Below are positions 8,214-17,157 of a stretch of DNA of 34,328 bases, one piece after another. The notes beneath the pieces were generated by a model. It saw only the letters and a program-made list of their open reading frames with translations. It was not told the origin of the DNA and made no database searches. Each line of letters opens with the position of its first letter. Position 1 is the first letter of the stretch. Source of the stretch: Methylomicrobium sp. (lineage in GTDB: Bacteria; Pseudomonadota; Gammaproteobacteria; Methylococcales; Methylomonadaceae); assembly GCA_018333785.1 (NCBI GenBank), contig JAGXSU010000143.1, forward strand, positions 1 through 34,328, read 5' to 3'. The position numbers and the translations under genes are program-made.

Positions 8214-8319
8214 ACTAATCTGCCATCCTGACTTTCACAGGAGGTGAGAAAGAGTTGTCCGAGTCGCTGAATAGTTACAATAAGTTCACGATCGAGCTGA
8301 GTTTTAATAGTTTGCTTGT

Positions 8320-8325
8320 TATAAT
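8320..8325 (+). promoter_or_regulatory. Candidate -10 box for dapA-bamC
   Basis: A perfect TATAAT ends 42 bases before the dapA ATG, giving a leader of about 36 nt. No convincing -35 hexamer stands 16-18 bases upstream. A GAGAG ribosome site is at 8357-8361. Confidence 0.4.
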
Positions 8326-8367
8326 GCATGACCATTTTTTTTGTTTTAATATCATCGAGAGATTTGC

Positions 8368-9246
8368 ATGATTCAAGGTAGTATCGTTGCGTTGGTTACA
8401 CCCATGGATGAGAGTGGCAGCATAGACCAGGTCAGCCTGAAAAAATTGGTTGAGTTTCACATTGAACAAGGAACGGATTCTATTGTTGCAGTAGGCACAA
8501 CAGGTGAGTCTGCAACGCTTGATGAGGAAGAGCATTGTGAAGTGATTGCTGCGATAGTCGGCTACGCGGCGGGGCGCATACCTATAGTTGCCGGAACCGG
8601 GGCCAATTCAACTTCTGAGGCGTTGGAATTGACGCGCCGGGCCAAAGATGCAGGCGCCGATGCCTGTTTACTGGTAACCCCATATTACAACAAGCCAACG
8701 CAGGAAGGATTGTATCTGCATCATAAAGCGATTGCAGAAGCAGTCGATATTCCGCAAATTCTTTACAATGTGCCTGGGCGGACTGCCGTCGATATGTTGC
8801 CTGAGACCATCGCGCGCTTGTCGGAAATCGAAAATATCGTAGGGGTCAAAGAGGCGACCGGCAAGCTTGAGCGCTATACACAGATCAGAGATTTATGCGG
8901 TGATGGTTTCGCGCTGTATTCAGGCGATGATGCAACCAGCTGCGAATTTTGCCTGTTGGGCGGCAACGGCACCATAACCGTCACAGGCAACGTGGCACCT
9001 CGCTTGGTCCATGAAATGATCAATGCGGCAATGGACGGGGATCGTGAAACCGCCTTGGCTATTGATGCAAAATTAACGGGATTGCATAAACACCTGTTTA
9101 TCCAATCCAATCCGATTCCGGTTAAATGGGCCTTGGCGGAACTGGGACTGATTAAAAAAGGCATCCGCTTGCCGTTGACTTGGCTGACCGAAGAGTGCTT
9201 CGAAACGGTTCGAGCCGCCATGCGTCAGGCTGAGGTTATCGAGTAG
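8368..9246 (+). CDS. dapA: 4-hydroxy-tetrahydrodipicolinate synthase
   Basis: 292 residues, the usual length. It condenses pyruvate with aspartate semialdehyde, the first committed step to diaminopimelate and lysine, in the cytoplasm. The Schiff-base lysine is K161 (GVKEATG). The proton-relay residues T44/T45 (GTTGES) and Y133 (YNVPGRT) are in place, with the same numbering as E. coli DapA. A GAGAG ribosome site lies 6 bases before ATG 8368. The stop is 3 bases before bamC, the same pairing as in E. coli, so the two are almost certainly co-transcribed and translationally coupled. Confidence 0.97.
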   Translation: MIQGSIVALVTPMDESGSIDQVSLKKLVEFHIEQGTDSIVAVGTTGESATLDEEEHCEVIAAIVGYAAGRIPIVAGTGANSTSEALELTRRAKDAGADACLLVTPYYNKPTQEGLYLHHKAIAEAVDIPQILYNVPGRTAVDMLPETIARLSEIENIVGVKEATGKLERYTQIRDLCGDGFALYSGDDATSCEFCLLGGNGTITVTGNVAPRLVHEMINAAMDGDRETALAIDAKLTGLHKHLFIQSNPIPVKWALAELGLIKKGIRLPLTWLTEECFETVRAAMRQAEVIE

Positions 9247-9249
9247 CCT

Positions 9250-9915
9250 ATGTACAGGTTTTTCTTAAGGTTTGTTTTACTGACTATTATTCTGAGCGCA
9301 GGTTCCGGTTGCAGTCAAATTAAGAGCTGGTTTCCTGATAAGGAAAAAGATTATCAGTTTAAAGGTGAAATACCGGATTTAGTCGTTCCGGATGATCTCG
9401 TACATAACACGATCAGAAAATCTCCATCTGCCGTTGTAACTCAACCGGTCACTACAACCACAGCCACAGCCGCTGTTCAGGCTGAGTCTGCTGAGCCCGG
9501 AGATACTGAGGAAGCGAGTGAAACGGCCACGGTAGAACGCGTTGGGGGAACCGATGGAAATCGGTTGCGCTTGAGTGAAAACATGTCCAGAACTTGGCGG
9601 GTGGTTGGCAAGGCACTCAGCCGGAAATCGGTTGAAATCGTCTCCCGCGATCGGGCAAATGGCATCTATATCGTTCAATTTGATCCTGACGAACTTAAAG
9701 TGACGGATGAATCCTTTTGGGATGAGATGCTGTTTATGTTTGGCGCCAGCGGGGGCGGCACTGAGCTTGAATACCGCGTCAAACTGATCGAATATGAAGG
9801 CTTCACAGAGATTTTTATTTTGGATGAGAAAGAAAAACCTTTATCCGAAGGAAAAGGTTTGGCGCTTTTGACACTTTTGCAAAAAGCAATCGAGCAGGAC
9901 CTTAATGATGATTAG
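9250..9915 (+). CDS. bamC: Outer membrane assembly lipoprotein BamC (short form)
   Basis: 221 residues. The N-terminus is a lipoprotein signal peptide with the acylated cysteine at residue 21 (GSGC), followed by a flexible segment with PDLVVPDDL that resembles the BamD-binding lasso of BamC. A Thr/Ala/Glu-rich linker leads to a single helix-grip domain at about residues 105-220 (WRVVGKAL, YIVQFDPDE, ILDEKEKPL). E. coli BamC is about 344 residues with two such domains, so this form lacks the second. It sits 3 bases downstream of dapA with no strong ribosome site of its own, which suggests coupling. It would act as an accessory part of the beta-barrel assembly machine at the outer membrane. Confidence 0.88.
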   Translation: MYRFFLRFVLLTIILSAGSGCSQIKSWFPDKEKDYQFKGEIPDLVVPDDLVHNTIRKSPSAVVTQPVTTTTATAAVQAESAEPGDTEEASETATVERVGGTDGNRLRLSENMSRTWRVVGKALSRKSVEIVSRDRANGIYIVQFDPDELKVTDESFWDEMLFMFGASGGGTELEYRVKLIEYEGFTEIFILDEKEKPLSEGKGLALLTLLQKAIEQDLNDD

Positions 9916-9923
9916 TGCCGTAG

Positions 9924-9950
9924 GCCGGGTTTGGCATTAGCTTACCCGGC
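9924..9950 (+). terminator. Hairpin after bamC
   Basis: GCCGGGT (9924-9930) pairs with ACCCGGC (9944-9950) across a 13-nt loop, nine bases after the stop. The T tract is poor, and the sequence also resembles the dispersed GTAGGCCGGGTT...AACCCGGC palindromes, so it may be a repeat serving as a terminator. Confidence 0.5.
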
Positions 9951-10044
9951 TTCTAAACGGCCGTATCCGGTTATGGATCAGCTCAAGCCTGTCTAAAACA
10001 GTGATTGTCCCCCACCGAATTTTAAATTCCCAATAACTATTACT

Positions 10045-13000
10045 ATGCTATTAATTCCTGGCACCTCCGCACTTTCCGGTTTTCGCGTCACTAAATTGTT
10101 GACCGAGCTGCAATCAATTGATGCTTCAATTCTGGCCGTTTCAGCCCATTATGTTCATTTTGTCGAACTGACTCAGCCATTAGAAGAAAGTCAATCCGCC
10201 ATTTTAAACAGGCTGTTAAGTTACGGCGCTCGTTTGGCCGATAAGGCTGAAGACAGTCCTGACTTTCAATTGACTGTTTTCCCCCGGCCAGGCTCCATTT
10301 CTCCCTGGTCCAGTAAAGCGACCGAAATTGCGCAGCGCTGCGGATTAACTGAGGTCAATCGGCTTGAACGCGGTATCGAATACCAGTTGAAAAGCCAGTC
10401 TTCGCTCAGTGAGTTGTCTCTTTCAAAGATTGGAGCCGCCCTGCATGATCGAATGATGCAAGTGGTTAAACCCAGCAATCTGCTAGATGAAGAGGATTTA
10501 TTCGCGCACCATGAGCCGCAACCTTTACAACGGGTTGCCGTAATGGAATCGGGTCGGGCTGCTTTGATGTCAGCCAACAGTGAATTGGGTTTGGCGCTTT
10601 CCAATGATGAAATCGATTATTTGACCGATAGTTTTCAAAAATTAGGCCGTAACCCATCCGATGTTGAGTTGATGATGTTCGCTCAAGCCAATTCCGAACA
10701 TTGCCGTCATAAAATCTTCAATGCCCGCTGGACAATTGACGGGGTTGAACAAGCGGAAAGTTTGTTCGGGATGATTCGTCATACGGCGGAACAAAGCCCC
10801 GATGGCATTTTATCCGCGTACCACGATAATGCTTCCGTAGTTGAAGGGTCCAAGGCGCAAGTTTTCATCCGCAATGCGATGACCGGTGAATACGCTTATG
10901 TCGAAGAAGAAGCCCATCTGCTGATGAAGGTGGAAACGCACAATCACCCCACCGCGATCTCTCCGCATCCAGGCGCAGCAACAGGATCGGGCGGAGAAAT
11001 TCGCGATGAAGGGGCCACGGGCAGGGGATCGGCAACCAAAGCCGGTTTGACCGGATTCAGCGTTTCTCATCTAAAAATTCCAGGTTTTAATCAGCCCTGG
11101 GAAACGGACAACGGCAAGCCGGGCCGGATTGCTTCGGCTTTGGAGATCATGCTCGAAGGCCCCATCGGCGGTGCTGCGTTTAACAATGAATTCGGCAGAC
11201 CCAATCTGGCCGGTTATTTCCGCAGTTTCGAACAAGTCGTTCCTGACACTAACGGCGTCGCTCTCAACGGTTACCACAAGCCGATTATGATTGCCGGGGG
11301 CATGGGCAATATCCGTCCTATGTTGGTCAATAAAAACGTGATTCCGCCCGGTTCGTTGATCATTATATTGGGCGGACCTGCCATGCTGATTGGTTTGGGC
11401 GGAGGTGCTGCTTCCTCGCAAACCTCGGGGGAAAGCTCTGAAGCGCTGGATTTTGCTTCAGTGCAACGCGAAAACCCTGAGATGGAACGGCGCTGCCAGG
11501 AAGTCATCAATCATTGTAATTCTCTGGGTGATGAGTCGCCGATTGTGTCCATTCATGATATCGGCGCGGGCGGCTTATCGAATGCGGTTCCGGAAATCAT
11601 TCATGATTGCGACCGTGGCGGCCGCTTTGAACTGCGCGACGTGCTGAATGCCGATAAGGGCATGTCGCCGATGCAAATCTGGTGTAACGAAGCCCAGGAA
11701 CGCTATGTTGTCGCGATCAGGCCGGAGTCTCTGGAACTGTTCAAATCGTTCTGCGAGCGGGAGCATTGTCTTTTTGCCGTGATCGGTGAGGCGACTGAAG
11801 CGGAGCATTTGGAGCTAAGCGATGCATTATTGGGTGACAAGCCCGTGGATTTGCCGATGTCGGTCTTATTCGGCAAGCCGCCAAAAATGCACAGAGACGT
11901 CAGTCATCTGAAGGTCCATCACAGCTCACTCGACTTTGAAGCGGTTCTGATTGACGATGCGGTACGCCGAGTCCTGTCGTTTCCTGCGGTAGCCGATAAA
12001 AGTTTCCTGATTCATATCGGGGACCGCTCTGTAACGGGATTGGTAGCGCGTGATCAAATGGTAGGTCCCTGGCAAGTGCCGGTTGCCGATGTCGCGGTAA
12101 CTGCGTCCGGCTTTTATGCGCTTACCGGTGAAGCCATGGCGATGGGTGAGCGAACGCCGCTTGCCGTTATCAATGCCCCTGCCTCAGGCCGCATGGCAAT
12201 AGGTGAAGCGTTAACCAATCTGGCTGCTGCGCGGGTTGATTCATTAAAGCACATTAAACTTTCGGCCAACTGGATGGCGGCGGCCGGCGCACCAGGCGAA
12301 GATGCCGCCTTATTTGATACGGTCAAAGCCATAGGCAAGGAATTATGCCCGGCTTTAGGTCTGGCTATTCCTGTGGGTAAGGACTCATTGTCGATGAAAA
12401 CGGTTTGGAAGGAAGCGGGCCGTGAAAAAGTGATGACAGCACCGGTCTCGTTAATCGTTTCTGCGTTCGCGCCGGTTTTGGATGTGACGAAGACGCTGAC
12501 GCCGCAATTGCGCGATGAAAACAGTGAGCTGATATTGATTGATTTGGGTCAAGGCAAAAACCGGCTTGGCGGTTCCATATTGGCGCAGGTTTACCGACAA
12601 ATGGGAGATGAAACGCCGGATCTGGACGATACCGGATTATTTAAAGCATTTTTTAATGTGATTCAACAATTGAATCAACAAGACCGCTTATTGGCTTATC
12701 ACGACCGTTCAGATGGCGGATTGCTGGCTGCGGTTGCTGAAATGATGTTTGCCGGCCGGTTAGGCGTTAATCTGAATATCAGCGCCCTGGGGCCGGATGT
12801 TTTAGCGGCTTTGTTTAATGAAGAGTTAGGCGCAGTTGTGCAGGTGCGCAAGCAGGACTGCGAAACGGTTCTGGCTCAATTGAGCGAAGCCGGACTGGGT
12901 GCCTGTAGTCATAGAATAGGTGGAATTACCGCTTCGCAGTCTTTGGTTATCTCCGACGGCGAGCAAACCGTATTTTCCGCCACGCGAGCCGAATTACAAA

Positions 13001-13932
13001 CTACCTGGTCCGAAGTCAGTTACCGGATGCAGGCTTTACGCGATAATCCTGATTGTGCTGAACAGCAATTTGAACGCATTAGAGATGATTGGGATCCGGG
13101 CTTGAATGCCGTGCTCACTTTTGATTCGAATGAAAACGTGTGCGCGCCGTTTATCAAATCAGCAAGGCCCAAAGTCGCCATCCTGCGTGAGCAAGGGGTA
13201 AACGGACACGTCGAAATGGCGGCGGCTTTTGACAGGGCAGGTTTCACTGCGATAGACGTGCACATGAGCGACATTATTCATGGCCGGGTCAGCCTCACCG
13301 ATTTTACCGGCTTGGCCGCTTGCGGCGGATTCTCTTACGGTGACGTGCTGGGTGCTGGCGGCGGCTGGGCCAAATCCATTTTATTCAATGCTCGGGCCAG
13401 GGAAGCGTTTTCGGCCTTTTTTCAAAGGCAGGACACTTTTGGCTTGGGTGTGTGCAATGGCTGTCAAATGATGTCGGGTCTGCAGGAAATTATTCCGGGG
13501 GCCGAGCATTGGCCGCGTTTCATGCGTAATGACTCCGAACAGTTCGAGGCCCGGGTTGCCCTGGTTGAAGTGCAGGAATCACCGTCCATCTTGTTTGCCG
13601 GTATGGCCGGTTCACGAATGCCGGTTGTTATTGCTCATGGGGAAGGGCGCGCCGAATTTAATATTGATCCTGCTGTTGCTCTGGAAGCCGGGGCTGTTTC
13701 TTTGTGCTATGTGGACAATGAAGGGGAATTGACGACAGAGTTTCCGGCAAATCCCAATGGTTCACCTTTTGGTATTACCGGTTTGACCACGCGAGATGGC
13801 CGCTTCACGATTATGATGCCGCACCCTGAGCGCTGTTTCAGAACGATGCAGAATTCCTGGCATCCTGGTGAATGGGGTGAGTATGGGCCCTGGATGCGAT
13901 TATTTAGAAATGCCCGTGTCTGGGTGGGTTGA
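10045..13932 (+). CDS. purL: Phosphoribosylformylglycinamidine synthase, large single-chain type
   Basis: 1295 residues, the same size as E. coli PurL and closely similar to it from the first residues ([11 protein letters not shown] against ALSAFRINKLL). It converts FGAR, glutamine and ATP to FGAM in de novo purine synthesis. In order: N-terminal domain, linker ([20 protein letters not shown]), two AIRS-like synthase halves with the glycine-rich ATP segments, and a C-terminal class I glutamine amidotransferase. Its triad is C1137 (GVCNGC), H1260 and E1262 (PHPER). No ribosome site is obvious before ATG 10045. It appears to be a single-gene unit, with about 130 bases upstream and 200 downstream. 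Confidence 0.97.
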   Translation: MLLIPGTSALSGFRVTKLLTELQSIDASILAVSAHYVHFVELTQPLEESQSAILNRLLSYGARLADKAEDSPDFQLTVFPRPGSISPWSSKATEIAQRCGLTEVNRLERGIEYQLKSQSSLSELSLSKIGAALHDRMMQVVKPSNLLDEEDLFAHHEPQPLQRVAVMESGRAALMSANSELGLALSNDEIDYLTDSFQKLGRNPSDVELMMFAQANSEHCRHKIFNARWTIDGVEQAESLFGMIRHTAEQSPDGILSAYHDNASVVEGSKAQVFIRNAMTGEYAYVEEEAHLLMKVETHNHPTAISPHPGAATGSGGEIRDEGATGRGSATKAGLTGFSVSHLKIPGFNQPWETDNGKPGRIASALEIMLEGPIGGAAFNNEFGRPNLAGYFRSFEQVVPDTNGVALNGYHKPIMIAGGMGNIRPMLVNKNVIPPGSLIIILGGPAMLIGLGGGAASSQTSGESSEALDFASVQRENPEMERRCQEVINHCNSLGDESPIVSIHDIGAGGLSNAVPEIIHDCDRGGRFELRDVLNADKGMSPMQIWCNEAQERYVVAIRPESLELFKSFCEREHCLFAVIGEATEAEHLELSDALLGDKPVDLPMSVLFGKPPKMHRDVSHLKVHHSSLDFEAVLIDDAVRRVLSFPAVADKSFLIHIGDRSVTGLVARDQMVGPWQVPVADVAVTASGFYALTGEAMAMGERTPLAVINAPASGRMAIGEALTNLAAARVDSLKHIKLSANWMAAAGAPGEDAALFDTVKAIGKELCPALGLAIPVGKDSLSMKTVWKEAGREKVMTAPVSLIVSAFAPVLDVTKTLTPQLRDENSELILIDLGQGKNRLGGSILAQVYRQMGDETPDLDDTGLFKAFFNVIQQLNQQDRLLAYHDRSDGGLLAAVAEMMFAGRLGVNLNISALGPDVLAALFNEELGAVVQVRKQDCETVLAQLSEAGLGACSHRIGGITASQSLVISDGEQTVFSATRAELQTTWSEVSYRMQALRDNPDCAEQQFERIRDDWDPGLNAVLTFDSNENVCAPFIKSARPKVAILREQGVNGHVEMAAAFDRAGFTAIDVHMSDIIHGRVSLTDFTGLAACGGFSYGDVLGAGGGWAKSILFNARAREAFSAFFQRQDTFGLGVCNGCQMMSGLQEIIPGAEHWPRFMRNDSEQFEARVALVEVQESPSILFAGMAGSRMPVVIAHGEGRAEFNIDPAVALEAGAVSLCYVDNEGELTTEFPANPNGSPFGITGLTTRDGRFTIMMPHPERCFRTMQNSWHPGEWGEYGPWMRLFRNARVWVG

Positions 13933-14132
13933 AAAGAAAAGGAAAGACCTTATATTAGTAGTGACTCAAGTTGGAAATGGAAAGCTGACTGAACTGCTGG
14001 TTGAAATATCAGGGTGAAAAATCGGATCACATGAAGATACATTGGATTATCGGCAGTAACAGTCAGGCGGATTATTTTTGACCCTGTCTTAACTTTTTAA
14101 CCAATAATTTATTGATCAGTGTGGAGGTTGTT

Positions 14133-14573
14133 ATGGCTATCACCCGATATGAACCCTGGAGTTTATTGAATCAATTGCAAAAAGAACTGGAACGCGCGCA
14201 TGAAAAAAGTGCGGTTGATGGAGGCTCCACATCAACCGCAGAATGGGCGCCTGCAGTCGATATTAAAGAAGAATCGGATAAATTTATCTTGTACGCGGAT
14301 ATCCCCGGAGTCAAACCCGAGGAAATCGATGTGAGTATGGAAGACGGCATTTTGACCGTAAAAGGCGAGAAAAAAACGGAAGCCAAAACCGAAACTGAAG
14401 GATATAAACGCGTAGAACGCACCTACGGCTCGTTTTACCGCCGCTTCAGTTTGCCAGACACAGCCAATGCCGATGCCATATCGGCAAGATCAAAGCTCGG
14501 TGTCCTGGAAATCACAATACCGAAAAAAGAAGCGGTCCAACCCAAGAAAATTAGCGTATCCGCTGAAGAATAA
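14133..14573 (+). CDS. Hsp20/alpha-crystallin small heat shock protein
   Basis: 146 residues. ATG 14133 is chosen because GGAGG lies 5 bases upstream (14123-14127); a TTG at 14112 is in frame but overlaps that site. A short N-terminal arm (ITRYEPWSLLNQLQKEL) is typical of class A bacterial sHsps. The alpha-crystallin domain spans about residues 45-140, with the conserved ADIPGVKPEEI, GILTVKGE and GVLEITIPK strands. The C-terminal IXI-type anchor is present as KKISV. The protein is an ATP-independent holdase that forms large oligomers and hands substrates to DnaK/ClpB. I found no certain sigma-32 promoter in the 200 bases upstream. Confidence 0.95.
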   Translation: MAITRYEPWSLLNQLQKELERAHEKSAVDGGSTSTAEWAPAVDIKEESDKFILYADIPGVKPEEIDVSMEDGILTVKGEKKTEAKTETEGYKRVERTYGSFYRRFSLPDTANADAISARSKLGVLEITIPKKEAVQPKKISVSAEE

Positions 14574-14588
14574 GTCAATCCGGCTTTT

Positions 14589-14620
14589 CCAGTCCTCCGG
14601 TTTTACGGAGGACTGGGTTT
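14589..14620 (+). terminator. Terminator after the hsp20 gene
   Basis: An 11-bp perfect stem (CCAGTCCTCCG at 14589-14599 with 14606-14616) has a 6-nt loop and a GTTTATT tail, 16 bases after the stop. Confidence 0.85.
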
Positions 14621-14680
14621 ATTCATCAAACCGGAATTTCCCAGTTTTTATAGAGTTGTCCAGGCTTGTAAGAGAACTCT

Positions 14681-14836
14681 GTTTGCATTAATAGTTGCCG
14701 TCTTTCCGGTAGGGATTGCCGGAGTCGTTAGACCGCGAAAGCGAATCCAGGTCACAAGGATGTGAAAGTCCAACGCCATCCATGGCTTCTGGACCCCGGC
14801 AATCCCTGCCGGGGCGACGCCTACTATTAACGCGAA
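14681..14836. repeat. MITE-like repeat element with terminal inverted repeats
   Basis: The left end (TTAATAGT...GGGATTGCCGG, 14688-14722) and the reverse complement of the right end (to about 14829) agree at about 29 of 35 positions, so this is a 140-150-bp element with imperfect terminal inverted repeats and no coding capacity. Its interior (CCTGGATTCGCT, GCGGTCTAACG, GCCATGGATGGC, read on the minus strand) is shared with the copy near 18.9 kb. Ends or fragments recur near 8.1, 5.4 and 32.9 kb. Confidence 0.7.
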
Positions 14837-14921
14837 TATAGCTTTTTTTCGTCCATCGAAAGAGGATTGTCAACAATAACGTTAAGTTAATGATCTCGAA
14901 ATGAAGCGATAGATGATATCC

Positions 14922-15000
14922 GTAGGAGCGGGCCATGCCCGCGATTGAACCCGCGAATGAAAGACCCACCATCCCTTTCGCGAGCATGGCCCGCTCCTGC
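14922..15000. repeat. REP-type inverted doublet
   Basis: The left arm at 14922-14944 (GTAGGAGCGGGCCATGCCCG and onward) and the right arm at 14978-15000 are inverted copies with two mismatches in 23 bases, separated by 33 bases. The arm matches the widespread GTAGGAGCGGG...CCCGCGA form of REP sequences known from Pseudomonas and relatives, so a REP pair (BIME-like) that can fold into a long cruciform is the best reading. Confidence 0.75.
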
Positions 15001-15118
15001 AAAATACGATTAACTTAAATGCATTCTTTTGCCGATTGTGGATCAATTCAACTATAAAAAAAGAATTTTTCCTATAGGTTGTTGTGACCAGTAACCCGAT
15101 AATGCTTGTTTAAACACG

Positions 15119-16456
15119 ATGTCCAGCGCGATGAGCTTACGTTTTCAAATCAATGTTCGGATAGTTCTGACCAGCATTTTAATCTTGTTGATAGGTGGTG
15201 CTGTAGCTATCTGGCATGCCCGGGGGGCTGTCGATCGCGAAATCGATTCCTCATTGAACCTGACCTTGCAACTGGTCCAGCTCAGTTTTTCTCAAAACAA
15301 ACGCAGCAATTTTGATGTCAACGAATGGCTACCGGGATTTGTGGCGATGAGACAAACGCGGCATTTGACGATTCAGCTGAAAAAGCCCAGCGGTGAAATC
15401 GTCAATTTTAATTCCGTTCAAGAGCGTCGCAGCGACAAAGAAATGCCGCCTCGCTGGTTTATCAAGCTGGTGTCCAGCCAGTATCCGGAAGTTGAAAAAC
15501 AGCTGACGACACTGGATGGACAATCGATCACGCTGCTGATCAAAGCCAATCCACTGGATGAAATTTCCGAAGTCTGGGAAGAAAGCCTCGCCTTTTTTGT
15601 GTCATTGGTCGTCATGACATTGATGACTTGCCTTGCGGTAAATTTGGCATTCAATAAAGCCCTGAAATCTATCGGGGTTATCGTAGAGGGTTTAAAAAGC
15701 ATTGAAACCGGCCATTACGATCAGAAATTACCCGAGTTCTCCATCAACGAATATGACAGTATTGCCGGCGCTATCAATCATATGACCGAAGTTCTGGATG
15801 CCGCGAATAAGGAGAACAGCGCTTTAACCCAGCACTCACTGGAGATTCAGGAAGAAGAGCGCCAGAATCTTTCCCAGGAGCTGCATGATGAACTGGGTCA
15901 ATCATTAACCGCAATTAAAGTCATGGCGGTTACAGCTAAAAATAAAAAAGCCGAAACCGATCAAATCGCCGATACCATTATTTCGATTTGTGATCATCTG
16001 ATTGCTGTTGTCCGATCCATGATGCGCAGTCTTCATCCTATCAGTCTCAAGGAATTAGGTCTTAAAGCGACGCTGGAGGACTTGTTGAATCAATGGGCGG
16101 TCAGAAATCCCGAACTGAAATTAACCCTGGAATGTCCTGATGAAGTCGATAACCTCGATCATAAGATGACGATTCAGATTTTTCGGGTCATCCAGGAGTG
16201 TTTGACCAATGTCGTGCGCCATGCCGATGCCAGTCAGGCTGTTATTAAATTGACTCTGGGACATGAACCTCAACAGGGCCCTGTGTTATTTTTGGACATT
16301 ACCGACGATGGAAAGGGCTGCGCCCCTGATTCGCTTAAGTCCGGATTCGGTATGTTGGGCATGAGAGAGCGCATCAAGAGTTTGGGAGGCGAGTTTTTAA
16401 TTCGCACCGACAGCTCAAAAGGATTATCCGTAACCGCCAGTGTACCGTTAAGATGA
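15119..16456 (+). CDS. Sensor histidine kinase, NarX/UhpB subclass, MoxY-like
   Basis: 445 residues; an in-frame ATG at 15131 is an alternative start and neither has a good ribosome site. A transmembrane helix (about 13-34) is followed by a periplasmic region of about 125 residues that begins with GAVDREIDSSLNLTLQLVQ. This is the style of the LapD/MoxY N-terminal sensor domain. A second transmembrane helix (about 157-178), a HAMP segment and a HisKA_3 dimerisation helix with phospho-acceptor H256 (ELHDELGQSL) come next. The ATPase domain shows the N box (IQECLTNVVRHA) and DDGKGC. Its stop overlaps the start of the response regulator (ATGA), so the two form one translation-coupled pair. MoxY in Paracoccus controls methanol dehydrogenase; whether this kinase senses methanol metabolism is not shown by the sequence. 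Confidence 0.85.
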   Translation: MSSAMSLRFQINVRIVLTSILILLIGGAVAIWHARGAVDREIDSSLNLTLQLVQLSFSQNKRSNFDVNEWLPGFVAMRQTRHLTIQLKKPSGEIVNFNSVQERRSDKEMPPRWFIKLVSSQYPEVEKQLTTLDGQSITLLIKANPLDEISEVWEESLAFFVSLVVMTLMTCLAVNLAFNKALKSIGVIVEGLKSIETGHYDQKLPEFSINEYDSIAGAINHMTEVLDAANKENSALTQHSLEIQEEERQNLSQELHDELGQSLTAIKVMAVTAKNKKAETDQIADTIISICDHLIAVVRSMMRSLHPISLKELGLKATLEDLLNQWAVRNPELKLTLECPDEVDNLDHKMTIQIFRVIQECLTNVVRHADASQAVIKLTLGHEPQQGPVLFLDITDDGKGCAPDSLKSGFGMLGMRERIKSLGGEFLIRTDSSKGLSVTASVPLR

Positions 16457-17100
16457 GTGAAGCAATTAAAGTCATATTAGTGGATGATCATGCCGTAGTC
16501 CGTGCCGGATTCCGCTTGCTGCTGTCCTCCGTACCGAATATTCAGGTCATCGCCGAAGCGGAACGGGGCGAACAAGCCTGCCAGCTGTATCTGGACAACA
16601 AGCCGGATGTGGTGGTGCTGGATTTATCCATGCCCGGTATCGGTGGATTGGAAAGCATCCGGCGTATCTGTAACCGGGATAATCAAGCCAAAATTCTGGT
16701 ATTCAGTGTTCATGATGAACAGGTTTATGTGAACAGGGCCATGATGGCCGGAGCCAAAGGCTATATAACCAAGAATTCCGCACCGGCTATTCTGGTCGAG
16801 GCCATACAGAAAATTTCTGAAGGCGGGGAATACATTGAGGAAGGCTTGTTAAAAAACACGACTAGCGCAGGAAATCCTAGCGATTACCGCGCCTTGATTG
16901 AATCCCTGTCAGCCAGAGAGTTTGATGTGTTTTGTCTGCTGGCTAAAGGCCTGACGATGCATAAAGTCGCCGATGAGCTCTGTCTGGGCTATAAAACTGC
17001 CGCCAATTACGGCACACAAATCAAAAATAAATTGAAAGTGTCTACCGTGGCCGAGCTGGCTCACATCGCTATGGCCCTGGGTGTGGTGAAAAATAAATAG
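16453..17100 (+). CDS. LuxR/NarL-family response regulator
   Basis: 215 residues. The receiver domain (1-125) has the acidic pocket D11-D12, the phospho-acceptor D57 (VVLDLSMPG) and the conserved Lys (YITKN). The C-terminal GerE/LuxR helix-turn-helix (about 150-210) begins LSAREFDVFCLLAKGLTMHKVA. The recognition helix reads GYKTAANYGTQIKNKL, where most relatives have SxKTVxxH. Its start codon overlaps the kinase stop, so it is the partner of that kinase. The gene is convergent with the OFA transporter gene 57 bases away, and no obvious terminator separates them. The targets are unknown. Confidence 0.92.
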   Translation: MSEAIKVILVDDHAVVRAGFRLLLSSVPNIQVIAEAERGEQACQLYLDNKPDVVVLDLSMPGIGGLESIRRICNRDNQAKILVFSVHDEQVYVNRAMMAGAKGYITKNSAPAILVEAIQKISEGGEYIEEGLLKNTTSAGNPSDYRALIESLSAREFDVFCLLAKGLTMHKVADELCLGYKTAANYGTQIKNKLKVSTVAELAHIAMALGVVKNK

Positions 17101-17157
17101 ACCGGGCATTTGGCTGAAAACGGAACTAAATGACTCATCGTGCCTGATATCCGCTCA

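Noticed and set aside
8093-8535. Minus-strand frames between the helicase and dapA
   Set aside because: They run through a repeat element and into dapA antisense; no family features or start signals.
13933-14132. Sigma-32 promoter for hsp20
   Set aside because: TTGAAA occurs once but no CCCCAT-type -10 stands at the right distance; not called.
14688-15002. 104-codon minus-strand frame
   Set aside because: It is composed of the MITE-like element and the REP doublet, so it is a by-product of repeats.
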